In this document: piece by piece, positions 52,738-60,574 of the stretch | Layout: the number at the start of each line of letters is the position of its first letter | Numbering within the stretch: the first letter of the stretch is position 1 | NCBI RefSeq assembly: GCF_003841505.1 | Contig: NZ_REGA01000010.1 | Span: forward strand, 1 to 64,000 | Source of the DNA: Natrarchaeobius chitinivorans | Lineage (GTDB): Archaea; Halobacteriota; Halobacteria; Halobacteriales; Natrialbaceae | Reading direction: 5' to 3' | Length of the DNA: 64,000 nt | Translations under genes and position numbers: made by a program | The notes under the pieces: model-generated | The model's database searches: none | The model's input: the letters and a program-made list of their open reading frames with translations, nothing else | What the model was told of the DNA's origin: nothing

Positions 52738-53868
52738 CTATCCGACGACCCGCTCCCAGAACTCGAGGAAGTTACCGCCGAGGAATCGATCGATCGTCGC
52801 CTCGTCGTATCCACGGTCCGCGAAACTCTCGCGGATAACGGGCCACTCTTCGTAGGATCGAAATTCCTCGAATCCCTCGTCGAATCGGTCGGGCGTCAAC
52901 GGCTCGTAATCCGGCGTCTTCTGTCGCATGTTCGCCGTTTCACGATAGAACGCCGCAATCGCGGACCGAACCGGCCACGGAACGTCCGGCGTCGTCGACC
53001 ACCAGTCGGTTGCGATACCGATCCGGTCGGGACCGACGATCGATTTAGCGTGCTCGAAGTGTTCGAACACCGCATCGAGAGTGGGTTCGTCGTACAGTGT
53101 CGGATAGGCAAGTATCCCGACATAGCCGTCGGCCGCTGCCAGGTGTTCGAGTTCAACGTCGGTTTTCGCCCGTGGCGAGGAGTCAAGCGCTGCACAGTGG
53201 ACATGCGTGAACGCGACCGGATCCTCGCTCACATCGATCGCGTCGATCGTCGTCTCGCGGTTACAGTGTGAGAGATCGACGATGCCGCCGTAGTCGTTCA
53301 ACCGGTCCACGACGGCGTGACCGTGGGTCGACAGCGCCGATCCTGAGTCGTCCGTACACCCTGCCCCGATGCTGTTCTGAGTGTTATACGTCAACTGGAA
53401 TATCCGGATCCCCGCATCGAACAGCGCGTCCACACGATCCAGTTGCCCGTCGGTGAACGATCCGAGGTCCTGAACGTTGAGAATCATCCCGACGTCTCCC
53501 GCGTCGGATACGGATCGGGCGCCAGCCGGCGCGGTCACCTTCTCCATCCACTCGAGGGCACTGAACCGCGCCTCCCATCGGGCGAGATCACGGTAGACTC
53601 CTTCGACGAACGACAGTCGTGGGTCGGTACTCCAGACCGTCGGACTGAGGAGGTCGACCGTAGATCGCTCGTATATCGATCGCACCTCGTCACGATATGC
53701 GTCGTCCGTACGAAGGTGTGAGATCTGTGCGTCGAGCATCGCGTCCCACGCCACAGCGTCGCCGATTCGACCGCTCGTTGCCGTCTCGATCGCTGCCTCG
53801 ATCTCGCTGGTCGTCTGCGGTGGAACACCCGTGGGCACGTAATCGAACGTCGGGGACGATCCCGCCAT
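52738..53868 (-). CDS. Divergent M19 (membrane dipeptidase) family protein
   Basis: 376 residues. The fold is recognisable by the LTYNTQNSIGAGCTD segment (usually LTHNxxN), VDLSHCN and AFTHVHCAALDS (the two histidines that bind zinc), and GIATDWW (the late Asp). However the N-terminal HxD pair that holds the first zinc and the bridging Glu of classical M19 dipeptidases are not visible (the equivalent region reads IYERSTVDLLSP, and the Glu position reads MILNVQDLG). It may use one metal, have different chemistry, or no longer be a peptidase. It lies between the threonine-synthase-like and isochorismatase-family genes on the same strand. Confidence 0.8.
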   Translation of the reverse strand: MAGSSPTFDYVPTGVPPQTTSEIEAAIETATSGRIGDAVAWDAMLDAQISHLRTDDAYRDEVRSIYERSTVDLLSPTVWSTDPRLSFVEGVYRDLARWEARFSALEWMEKVTAPAGARSVSDAGDVGMILNVQDLGSFTDGQLDRVDALFDAGIRIFQLTYNTQNSIGAGCTDDSGSALSTHGHAVVDRLNDYGGIVDLSHCNRETTIDAIDVSEDPVAFTHVHCAALDSSPRAKTDVELEHLAAADGYVGILAYPTLYDEPTLDAVFEHFEHAKSIVGPDRIGIATDWWSTTPDVPWPVRSAIAAFYRETANMRQKTPDYEPLTPDRFDEGFEEFRSYEEWPVIRESFADRGYDEATIDRFLGGNFLEFWERVVG

Positions 53869-53915
53869 GCTCCCGAGGTCACGCCGCTCTCATTTAGGTG
53901 TTTCCCACCGGCTGA

Positions 53916-55100
53916 TTAGTCGAGCGCAGCGGCGAGCTTACGGGGCGTTTTACACCCACCTCCCGTGTTGATTACGACGACATCGTCATCCTCGGTAAAC
54001 TCGCCGTCCTCGGCCAGTGCTATCGTGCCGGCGAGGGCGACAGCCGATTCGATGGACATCTCGACTCCATCGGTACGAGCGACCTCGAGTGCTGCATCGA
54101 GGGCCGCCTCGTCCGGGACGGCGACGCCGTAGCCGCCCGAGCGTCGGACTCGTTCGATGACGAGGGCTGACGACTTGGGATTTGGTATCTCGATTCCTTT
54201 AGCGATCGACTCTGGATTAGACCAGGGCGTGTGTTCGTCGGCCCCGGCCTCGAGGGCACGGACGATAGGTGCTGCCCCGTCGCTCTGGGAGACGGTCATC
54301 GCCGGCGGAGACGAGTCCTCGAGCCATCCGAGCTCGTCCAGTTCCCGGTACCCTTTCCACAGCCCGAGCAATCCAGTGCCACTACCGGTCGGGTACACAA
54401 CGTGGTCCGGCATCGTCCAATCGAGGGCGGAGGCGATTTCGAAGGTCATCGTCTTCATACCGTCGTGTTTATGCGGTGTCTGATACGTGCTAACTGAGTG
54501 CAATCCCTGCTCTTTGGCCTCTTCGAAGGCGGCCGAGGCCTCGCTGATATCTCCCTCGAGGAGGTGCAAGGTCGCACCGTGCAACTTGACCAGATCCTTT
54601 TTCAACTGATCCGCCTGATCGCTCATAAACACTTCACAGTCGATACCAGCCCGTGCGGAGTAGAAACTGGCGGACTGTCCGTCGTTACCTGCCGACGGGA
54701 TGCCGACCGCCCCGACGTCGTGAGCGTTCGCGACGGAGATTGCTGCGGACTGGCCGCGGTCCTTGAAGGTGTTCGTCGGGTTCTGACCCTCGTCTTTGAG
54801 AAATAACCGGCCGACACCGATCCGGTTGGCGAGACGCGGACAATTGACCAGTGGAGTCCCGCCCTCGCCGGCAGAGACGATGTCCGCCGAGTTCTCGACG
54901 CCAAGCAGTTCACCGAACTGCCACATCGATCCACACCGTCGGTTCCAGTCGGACCGATCGACCGCCACGTCGTCGTATCGATACTTCGGGTCGAGAATGC
55001 CGCCACACGACGGACAGGGATACGAGGTCAACGTCGGATCGAACTCACTCTTGCAGGAGAAACACCTGTATCCGTCGAAGACGCTCACGAACGGTTCCAT
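53916..55100 (-). CDS. Threonine-synthase-like PLP enzyme (fold type II)
   Basis: 394 residues. The N-terminus has a zinc-ribbon-like pattern with Cys13, Cys16, Cys29 and Cys32. The PLP-binding Lys is K113 in NTFKDRGQ, followed by the phosphate-binding glycine loop PSAGNDGQ near 139-146 and a GSGTGLLGL segment near 245. The family covers threonine synthase, threonine/serine dehydratase and related beta-elimination or replacement enzymes (including diaminopropionate ammonia-lyase). The setting among amide- and hydantoin-degrading genes suggests a catabolic ammonia-lyase and not threonine synthesis; I cannot choose. It opens a minus-strand gene group with the M19 and isochorismatase-family genes. 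Confidence 0.88.
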   Translation of the reverse strand: MEPFVSVFDGYRCFSCKSEFDPTLTSYPCPSCGGILDPKYRYDDVAVDRSDWNRRCGSMWQFGELLGVENSADIVSAGEGGTPLVNCPRLANRIGVGRLFLKDEGQNPTNTFKDRGQSAAISVANAHDVGAVGIPSAGNDGQSASFYSARAGIDCEVFMSDQADQLKKDLVKLHGATLHLLEGDISEASAAFEEAKEQGLHSVSTYQTPHKHDGMKTMTFEIASALDWTMPDHVVYPTGSGTGLLGLWKGYRELDELGWLEDSSPPAMTVSQSDGAAPIVRALEAGADEHTPWSNPESIAKGIEIPNPKSSALVIERVRRSGGYGVAVPDEAALDAALEVARTDGVEMSIESAVALAGTIALAEDGEFTEDDDVVVINTGGGCKTPRKLAAALD

Positions 55101-55161
55101 AATGCGTATGATTGGCCCGGTGCCCTAATAGTTTCTTCCCGCGGCGTCGGCGCTGTCGAAC

Positions 55162-55509
55162 TTACCGTCGACGGACGTACACAGAGATGTGAGTTATGTT
55201 ATCGTCCGCGAATTCGAATCCGATACAAAAGTTCGCCTCGAACCGACCGGTGTCGGGCAACTGTCCCCACGTGTGCCCCTCGGCGAAGCTTACCTCGTCT
55301 GTGTGGACGTACCGATCGATTTCATGGACGGTGTCGCTGGCGTTGCGCTCGGTCTCGTAGAATCGTTCGACTTCCTCGAGGCCCTCGAAATCGCCGACCA
55401 GTGACGTATACTTCACGTCGTCGGCCAGGTGCGGTCGGAGCAGTTCGAAATCGTCCTCGTCTAACGCGTCCATGTAGCGATCGATCAGTTTCTCTCGGCT
55501 TTCGACCAT
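55162..55509 (-). CDS. SnoaL/NTF2-like small protein
   Basis: 115 residues with the cone-shaped NTF2-like fold pattern: an N-terminal helix (REKLIDRYMDALDEDDFELL), a conserved DDVKYTSL strand start, and paired strands to a HISVYVRRR end. Members are small isomerases, hydratases or ligand-binding proteins, often with an Asp/His pair in the pocket. No specific reaction can be given. A perfect inverted repeat lies 2 bases upstream of the ATG (55512-55526), and an A/T-rich box (about 55537-55546) precedes it. Confidence 0.7.
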   Translation of the reverse strand: MVESREKLIDRYMDALDEDDFELLRPHLADDVKYTSLVGDFEGLEEVERFYETERNASDTVHEIDRYVHTDEVSFAEGHTWGQLPDTGRFEANFCIGFEFADDNITHISVYVRRR

Positions 55510-55511
55510 AG

Positions 55512-55526
55512 ACCATATTCTATGGT
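55512..55526. promoter_or_regulatory. Inverted repeat at the SnoaL-like gene start, candidate operator
   Basis: ACCATA (55512-55517) and TATGGT (55521-55526), 3-base spacer, sit immediately upstream of the ATG at 55509 and downstream of the A/T-rich promoter box. Confidence 0.4.
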
Positions 55527-55569
55527 AGGCCCCTTGGTTTTATAGTATCCGGTGAGATTGCGTGCAAAC

Positions 55570-55579
55570 ATTTAATTAG
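55570..55579 (+). promoter_or_regulatory. TATA box for the cyclase-family gene
   Basis: ATTTAATTAG centred about 26 bases upstream of the ATG at 55601, the spacing of leaderless haloarchaeal promoters. Confidence 0.5.
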
Positions 55580-55600
55580 AATGTGATAGCAGTTCAACCC

Positions 55601-56314
55601 ATGTTGCAGGAAACAGCGGATGCTCGTATCGTCGATTTGAGTACGCCGATCGAGGAGCGAATGGCCGTTTACTCCTCGATACCTGATCCGGAAATCGAGC
55701 GGGTTTTGACGGCCGCGGCTGATGGCGTCACGTCGCATCATTTGACGATTTCGACGCACATCGGGACTCACATCGACGCCCCCGCGCACATCATCCCCGG
55801 TGGCAAGATGATCGACGACTATCCCATATCGAAGTTCATGGGACGAGGGATCGCCCTGGATATGAGCTATCTCGACCCCCTCACAGAGATCACGCGCGAA
55901 GATCTCGAAGCCTTCGATGACGAGATAGAGGATGGCGACGTCGTTATGTGCCACACCGGCTGGAGCAACAAGCGCGATATTACCGACGAATACCTGTTCG
56001 AGTATCCGTACTTCGACGAGAGCGCCGGATTGTACTTCCAGGAGCGAAACGCCAAGGCCGTCGGTATCGATTCACTGTCGGTTGGCGGGTTCGACGAATC
56101 GGTCCCGAATCAGGACGCGACTGCTAAGACCCCGACGGAGGTCAGTCACATGCGATTGCTGGAAGACGACATCATCCCCATCGAGGTCGTCAATAACCTA
56201 GACGATCTGTTGGCTGGGGCCGATTCACAGCGGGCTTTCTTCTTCTATCCGCCGTTGAACGTCGCACACGTCGAGGGGGGTCCGGCCCGAGCGGTCGCTA
56301 TCGTCGAGAACTGA
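55601..56314 (+). CDS. Cyclase-family metal-dependent hydrolase (kynurenine formamidase-like)
   Basis: 237 residues from ATG 55601. The family motif HxGTHxDxPxH is present as STHIGTHIDAPAH with His53, His57, Asp59 and His63, the ligands of the active-site metal. An N-terminal VDLSTPIEE segment and the late GIDSLSVGGF segment (usually D-x-x-S) are also typical. Known members hydrolyse N-formylkynurenine, isatin and cyclic amides, so an amide or lactam ring is the likely target. It is followed on the same strand, after 147 bases, by the hydantoinase genes, suggesting a joint role in ring or amide opening. Confidence 0.9.
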   Translation: MLQETADARIVDLSTPIEERMAVYSSIPDPEIERVLTAAADGVTSHHLTISTHIGTHIDAPAHIIPGGKMIDDYPISKFMGRGIALDMSYLDPLTEITREDLEAFDDEIEDGDVVMCHTGWSNKRDITDEYLFEYPYFDESAGLYFQERNAKAVGIDSLSVGGFDESVPNQDATAKTPTEVSHMRLLEDDIIPIEVVNNLDDLLAGADSQRAFFFYPPLNVAHVEGGPARAVAIVEN

Positions 56315-56461
56315 ACCCGATCACTCGCTGCCCAAACCAGCGCTCTGGACCGTTCGGAGTTGCAGTATTGCTGCACGGAAAATTTAAGTATTTACTGTCT
56401 GTGTGTGACATCATCGGTTTGCAAGCCATGCTCCGGAATCAGCACGAGAGAGGAGAGACGT

Positions 56462-58285
56462 ATGGAGACTGATCGGGAGACGCCGGCTATCGACGAGTAT
56501 CTGTTGACGGTGTTGTCGAAGAAATTCGAGTCGGTTACCAGAGACATGACCCACAGCCTGCTGCGATCGGCACGGTCGGGTGTTATAAGCGTCGCTCGAG
56601 ACTTTTCTTCGGCCATCACGCTGTACGACGGACGGCAGTTCATGATTGACGAGGGCATCCCCGTTCACGTGGGCAACATCGGGCTCGTCCCCGAGCACAC
56701 GATCGACTGTTTCGACGACGTAGCCGAAGGGGACTGTTTCCTGACGAACTCGCCGTTCTACGGCAATTCACACCACGCGGACTTCACCTTACATGCGCCC
56801 GTATTTCACGACGGCGAACCGCTGTTCTGGTCGATAAACCGCGCCCATCAGGCAGACGTGGGTGCACCGGAGCCGTCGACGTACCTCCCCGAGGGCGCCG
56901 AGGTGTACGACGAGGGCTTGCACTTCCCTTCGGTTCGTATTCAGGAAGACTACGAGGACAGAGACGACATCGTCCGAATGTGCAAACAGAACATTCGTCT
57001 GGGTGAACAACAGTGGTACGGTGACTATCGTGCACAGGTCGCGGCAGTTCGGTCCGGAGAGCGAACGATACAGGAGATCATTGACGAGTACGGAATCGAT
57101 GTAATCACGGAGTTTATCGACGCCTGGCTGTCCTACGGGGAAACCATGATGCGGGCCGAAATCAGCGAGTTACCGTCGGCCGAAAGCGAGTACACGTCGT
57201 ATCACGATCCGCTGCCAGGCGCGCCCGACGGAGTGCCGATAACCGTATCGTTCGAGATCGATGCGGATGCGGAACGGATCGACGTCGATATCTCCGACAA
57301 TATAGACACTTTACCCTGCGGATTCAATCTGTGTGAAGCAACCTCAGTAGCCGCGATCTACTCGGGAATTTTCAACAGCATAGACTCCAAAGTGCCGCAC
57401 AATCACGGCAGTTTGGGTCGGATTCACGTCGAGATGGGCGAGGGAAACGTGGTTGGGAAACCAGAGTATCCGACCGGGACCTCGGTCGCGACCACGAATA
57501 TTTGCGATGCGTTGTTCAACGCCGTTCACGGCGCTCTCGGCAAGATAGGAAGCAATATCGGCTGTGCGGAGGGGAACGTCGGGATGGGTGCCTACGGTGC
57601 CAGCATTGCCGGGACAGATTTTCGACGGGACGGTGCCGAGTACGTCAACCAGATACTGTTTACGAGCGGCGGTGGTCCGGGGGTGCCCGGACACGACGGT
57701 TGGCTGACCTACGGCAGTCCCGATGCAGGCGGCGTTCTTCGCCGTGACAGTATCGAAATCGACGAGATGAAACATCCGATTCTGTTCGAGCGAAACGAGG
57801 TACGACAGGATACGGAAGGTCCAGGACAGTGGCGTGGTTCTCCAGGGATCGTCATCGAATACGGCCCGCGCGAGGACCCGATGACGATCACGTATCTCTC
57901 CGGCGGTACCGAATTCCGACCACAGGGAATCCGGGGTGGGAAACCCGGCGCGTTAGAGACGACCGAAAAGCGAACTGAAGCGGGCGACCTGGTCGAACTG
58001 TCCCCGATTGGAACCGAGACGATAGCTCCCGGCGAAACGATTGTCGGACGGAAATCCGGCGGCGGTGGGTACGGTGATCCGTACGACCGGAACCGACATA
58101 GTGTGCTGAAAGACGTCCGTCGTGACATTGTATCCGTAACACGGGCTCGAGAAGAGTACGGGGTCGTCCTCGTCGAAACCGAAGACGGATACGCGATCGA
58201 TTCGGATGCGACGAACGACCGACGAGGACGAACCAACCGACGGGACGCCACCAGCGAAACTGAGGGAGAACCCGATGACAACTAA
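56462..58285 (+). CDS. hyuB: Hydantoinase/oxoprolinase B family protein (HyuB)
   Basis: 607 residues from ATG 56462. The N-terminal region has SGVISVARDFSSAITLYDG, and the core has HHADFTLHAPVF and DNIDTLPCGFN segments typical of HyuB; the C-terminal part has the GGGGYGDP turn common to the family. In the ATP-dependent hydantoinase the B subunit carries the amide-cleavage site and the A subunit the ATP chemistry. The gene ends overlapping the HyuA start by 11 bases (58275-58285), so they are translated together. Substrate may be a hydantoin, N-methylhydantoin, 5-oxoproline or similar cyclic amide. The promoter box (about 56378-56392) lies about 75 bases upstream, leaving a leader. Confidence 0.93.
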   Translation: METDRETPAIDEYLLTVLSKKFESVTRDMTHSLLRSARSGVISVARDFSSAITLYDGRQFMIDEGIPVHVGNIGLVPEHTIDCFDDVAEGDCFLTNSPFYGNSHHADFTLHAPVFHDGEPLFWSINRAHQADVGAPEPSTYLPEGAEVYDEGLHFPSVRIQEDYEDRDDIVRMCKQNIRLGEQQWYGDYRAQVAAVRSGERTIQEIIDEYGIDVITEFIDAWLSYGETMMRAEISELPSAESEYTSYHDPLPGAPDGVPITVSFEIDADAERIDVDISDNIDTLPCGFNLCEATSVAAIYSGIFNSIDSKVPHNHGSLGRIHVEMGEGNVVGKPEYPTGTSVATTNICDALFNAVHGALGKIGSNIGCAEGNVGMGAYGASIAGTDFRRDGAEYVNQILFTSGGGPGVPGHDGWLTYGSPDAGGVLRRDSIEIDEMKHPILFERNEVRQDTEGPGQWRGSPGIVIEYGPREDPMTITYLSGGTEFRPQGIRGGKPGALETTEKRTEAGDLVELSPIGTETIAPGETIVGRKSGGGGYGDPYDRNRHSVLKDVRRDIVSVTRAREEYGVVLVETEDGYAIDSDATNDRRGRTNRRDATSETEGEPDDN

Positions 58286-60329
58286 CGTTTCGATCGACAT
58301 CGGCGGCACGTTCACCGATCTGTATCTGGTTTCGGATGCCGAAACCATCTCGACGAAAGTGCCGACGACTGAAGGCGATCTGAGTACCGGATTGATGAAC
58401 GTAATCGAAAGTGCAGCAGCGGCGAAAGGGATCTCGGTCGAATCACTGCTCGACTCGACCGTACGTATCGTCCACGGGACGACGGTTGCCACGAACGCCA
58501 TCATCGAGGATGATACGGCGACAACGGCCCTTATCTGTACGAATGGGTTCCGTGATATCCTCTGGTTCAGGGAGGGTGGAAAGCAAAATCCGTATGACTG
58601 GGATGTCGACTATCCGGACCCGTACGTTCCCCGATCGCTCACCTTTGGCGTCGATGAACGAATGACCGCGGAGGGAACGGTACGACGAGACCTCGACGAG
58701 GACTCGGTACACGAGGTAGTAGCCGAGATCGAGCGACGCGACGTCTCGGCAGTCGCTGTTTCACTGCTCTGGGCGCAGGTCAATCCAGAACACGAGCGAC
58801 GGATCGGAGAGATACTAGACGAACGACTTCCAGAGGTGGAGTACTCGCTGTCACACCAGGTAAATCCAGTTATCAGGGAATATCGACGAACCTCGTCGAC
58901 GGCGATCGATGCATCGATCCAATCATTGGTAGGCGACTATCTATCGAAATTTCAGTCCATCCTCGAACGACGAGGATACGAACGGTCGCCGTTGATCGTC
59001 ACGGCCAATGGTGGTGTAATGCCCGTTGAGGAGGTGATACAGGTACCGATCTGGACTGTCGACTCGGGACCGACGATGCTCCCGGTCGCTGCGAATGAAT
59101 ACGTACAGTACACGCTCGACCGGGCGAACGTTATCGCCCTGGATATGGGTGGCACCAGTTTCGACGTAAGCGTCGTTTCGGAAGGAAAGGTGTCCCGAAC
59201 GCGGGACGCAACCGTCGGGGAAGACTACGCGCTCGGCATCGAGAAAACGGAGATTACGAGTGTCGGATCCGGTGGCGGAAGCATAGCGACCGTCGACGAC
59301 GGAAACCGAATACACGTCGGACCCGAGAGTGCCGGAGCGGTCCCGGGACCAGCCTGTTATCTCCGTGGTGGCAAGCGACCGACGGTGACCGATGCTGCAC
59401 TCGTGCTGGGGTATCTCAGCGAAGACCATTTCCTCGGAGGTAAGATGGATATCTCGGAGGCTGCCGCACGGGAGGCGATAGACGAACACGTTGCCGCCCC
59501 ACTGGGTACCGATACCGTTGACGCGGCGCAAGTAATCTACAGTACGACGATCCAGGACGTCACCAACAGTATCAAAGACGTCACCATCAGTAACGGAATC
59601 GACCCTCGAGAGTACGTGATCGCCGGCGGTGGCGGTGCACTCGGAATGCACGTAGTGCCGATCGCCGAGGCGATGGGTATCAATGACATCATATTACCAC
59701 CGAACGCAGGTGTCATGAGTGCCGTCGGCGGTATCGTTTCGGACCTCGTGCGGGACTTCTCGATCAGCGCACACACGCGCTCGGACGAGTTCGATTACGA
59801 CCTCGTCACAGACACGCTAGAGGAATTACGGCGCAAGTCACAACGGTTCTTTGAGCGAAATGCCATCCCGGACGAAAAGCGGTCGGTGAACTATTATGGT
59901 GAAGGGCGATACCCCAACCAGGTGTGGGAACTGCACGTCCAGTTACCTGAGGATACGATCACCGAGGATTCGGTCGCGTCGATAGTGGATCGATTTCACG
60001 CCCTTCACGAGGACACCTACGGTTTCAGTACCGATGAGCCGATAGAATTTCTCGCGTGGCGTGCAGAGGCCCGAAGCCGATTGGAGACGTCTAGTATTCG
60101 TTCTCGAAGCGAAAACGACGTACCTGACGAGCCGGTGCCCTACGAAACTAGAACCGCGTACTTCGAAGGCGAACCGTATGAGGTTGACGCGTACGAAGGG
60201 CCCTTGCTCAATGTCGACCACAGCATTTCCGGGCCGGCAATAGTCGATACGAGTACGACGACGATCGTCGTGCCACCCAGTTCCGACCTCGAGCCCACCC
60301 AGACGGGTGCGCTTCACATTTCCAGGTAG
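58275..60329 (+). CDS. hyuA: Hydantoinase/oxoprolinase A family protein (HyuA)
   Basis: 684 residues from ATG 58275. The ATPase phosphate-1-type loop is SIDIGGTFTDLYLV (residues ~6-19), followed by HGTTVATNAIIE near 64-75; a second conserved stretch is ALDMGGTSFDVSVV near 289-302, and a GSGGGSIA turn follows. The C-terminal domain is HyuA_C-like. The protein belongs to the acetate/sugar kinase-like ATPase fold and activates the cyclic amide by phosphorylation for the B subunit. It overlaps hyuB by 11 bases. The A-B pairing supports ATP-dependent hydantoinase or N-methylhydantoinase over a single-chain 5-oxoprolinase. Confidence 0.93.
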   Translation: MTTNVSIDIGGTFTDLYLVSDAETISTKVPTTEGDLSTGLMNVIESAAAAKGISVESLLDSTVRIVHGTTVATNAIIEDDTATTALICTNGFRDILWFREGGKQNPYDWDVDYPDPYVPRSLTFGVDERMTAEGTVRRDLDEDSVHEVVAEIERRDVSAVAVSLLWAQVNPEHERRIGEILDERLPEVEYSLSHQVNPVIREYRRTSSTAIDASIQSLVGDYLSKFQSILERRGYERSPLIVTANGGVMPVEEVIQVPIWTVDSGPTMLPVAANEYVQYTLDRANVIALDMGGTSFDVSVVSEGKVSRTRDATVGEDYALGIEKTEITSVGSGGGSIATVDDGNRIHVGPESAGAVPGPACYLRGGKRPTVTDAALVLGYLSEDHFLGGKMDISEAAAREAIDEHVAAPLGTDTVDAAQVIYSTTIQDVTNSIKDVTISNGIDPREYVIAGGGGALGMHVVPIAEAMGINDIILPPNAGVMSAVGGIVSDLVRDFSISAHTRSDEFDYDLVTDTLEELRRKSQRFFERNAIPDEKRSVNYYGEGRYPNQVWELHVQLPEDTITEDSVASIVDRFHALHEDTYGFSTDEPIEFLAWRAEARSRLETSSIRSRSENDVPDEPVPYETRTAYFEGEPYEVDAYEGPLLNVDHSISGPAIVDTSTTTIVVPPSSDLEPTQTGALHISR

Positions 60330-60541
60330 AGAGACCGCCCGATAAAACGGGTGACATCGCTCCGTATCAGTTCTCTATTTACGGGGAGTTGGCGAATGTA
60401 TAAGCGATCGCCCTTGCGCTGGTTTCGATATTCTCTCTGTTCTATTGTCTCGAGCTCATCTCTCGTTGATGGTTTCCGGTTCGTCGTCACCCTCTCTCGT
60501 TGCGGAGGGGAATAGTATCAGGAGTGTAATAAATAGGGTAT

Positions 60542-60551
60542 GTTTTATTAG
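60542..60551 (+). promoter_or_regulatory. TATA box of the second dpp-like operon
   Basis: GTTTTATTAG-like box about 28 bases upstream of ATG 60574. It is followed by the inverted repeat TGCAT/ATGCA (60560-60574). Confidence 0.5.
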
Positions 60552-60559
60552 GTGTGGTT

Positions 60560-60574
60560 TGCATTAACTATGCA
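60560..60574. promoter_or_regulatory. Inverted repeat spanning the start of the second dpp-like operon
   Basis: TGCAT (60560-60564) and ATGCA (60570-60574), 5-base spacer, lies between the TATA box and the ATG and includes its first base. A repressor bound here would block the transcription start. Confidence 0.4.
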
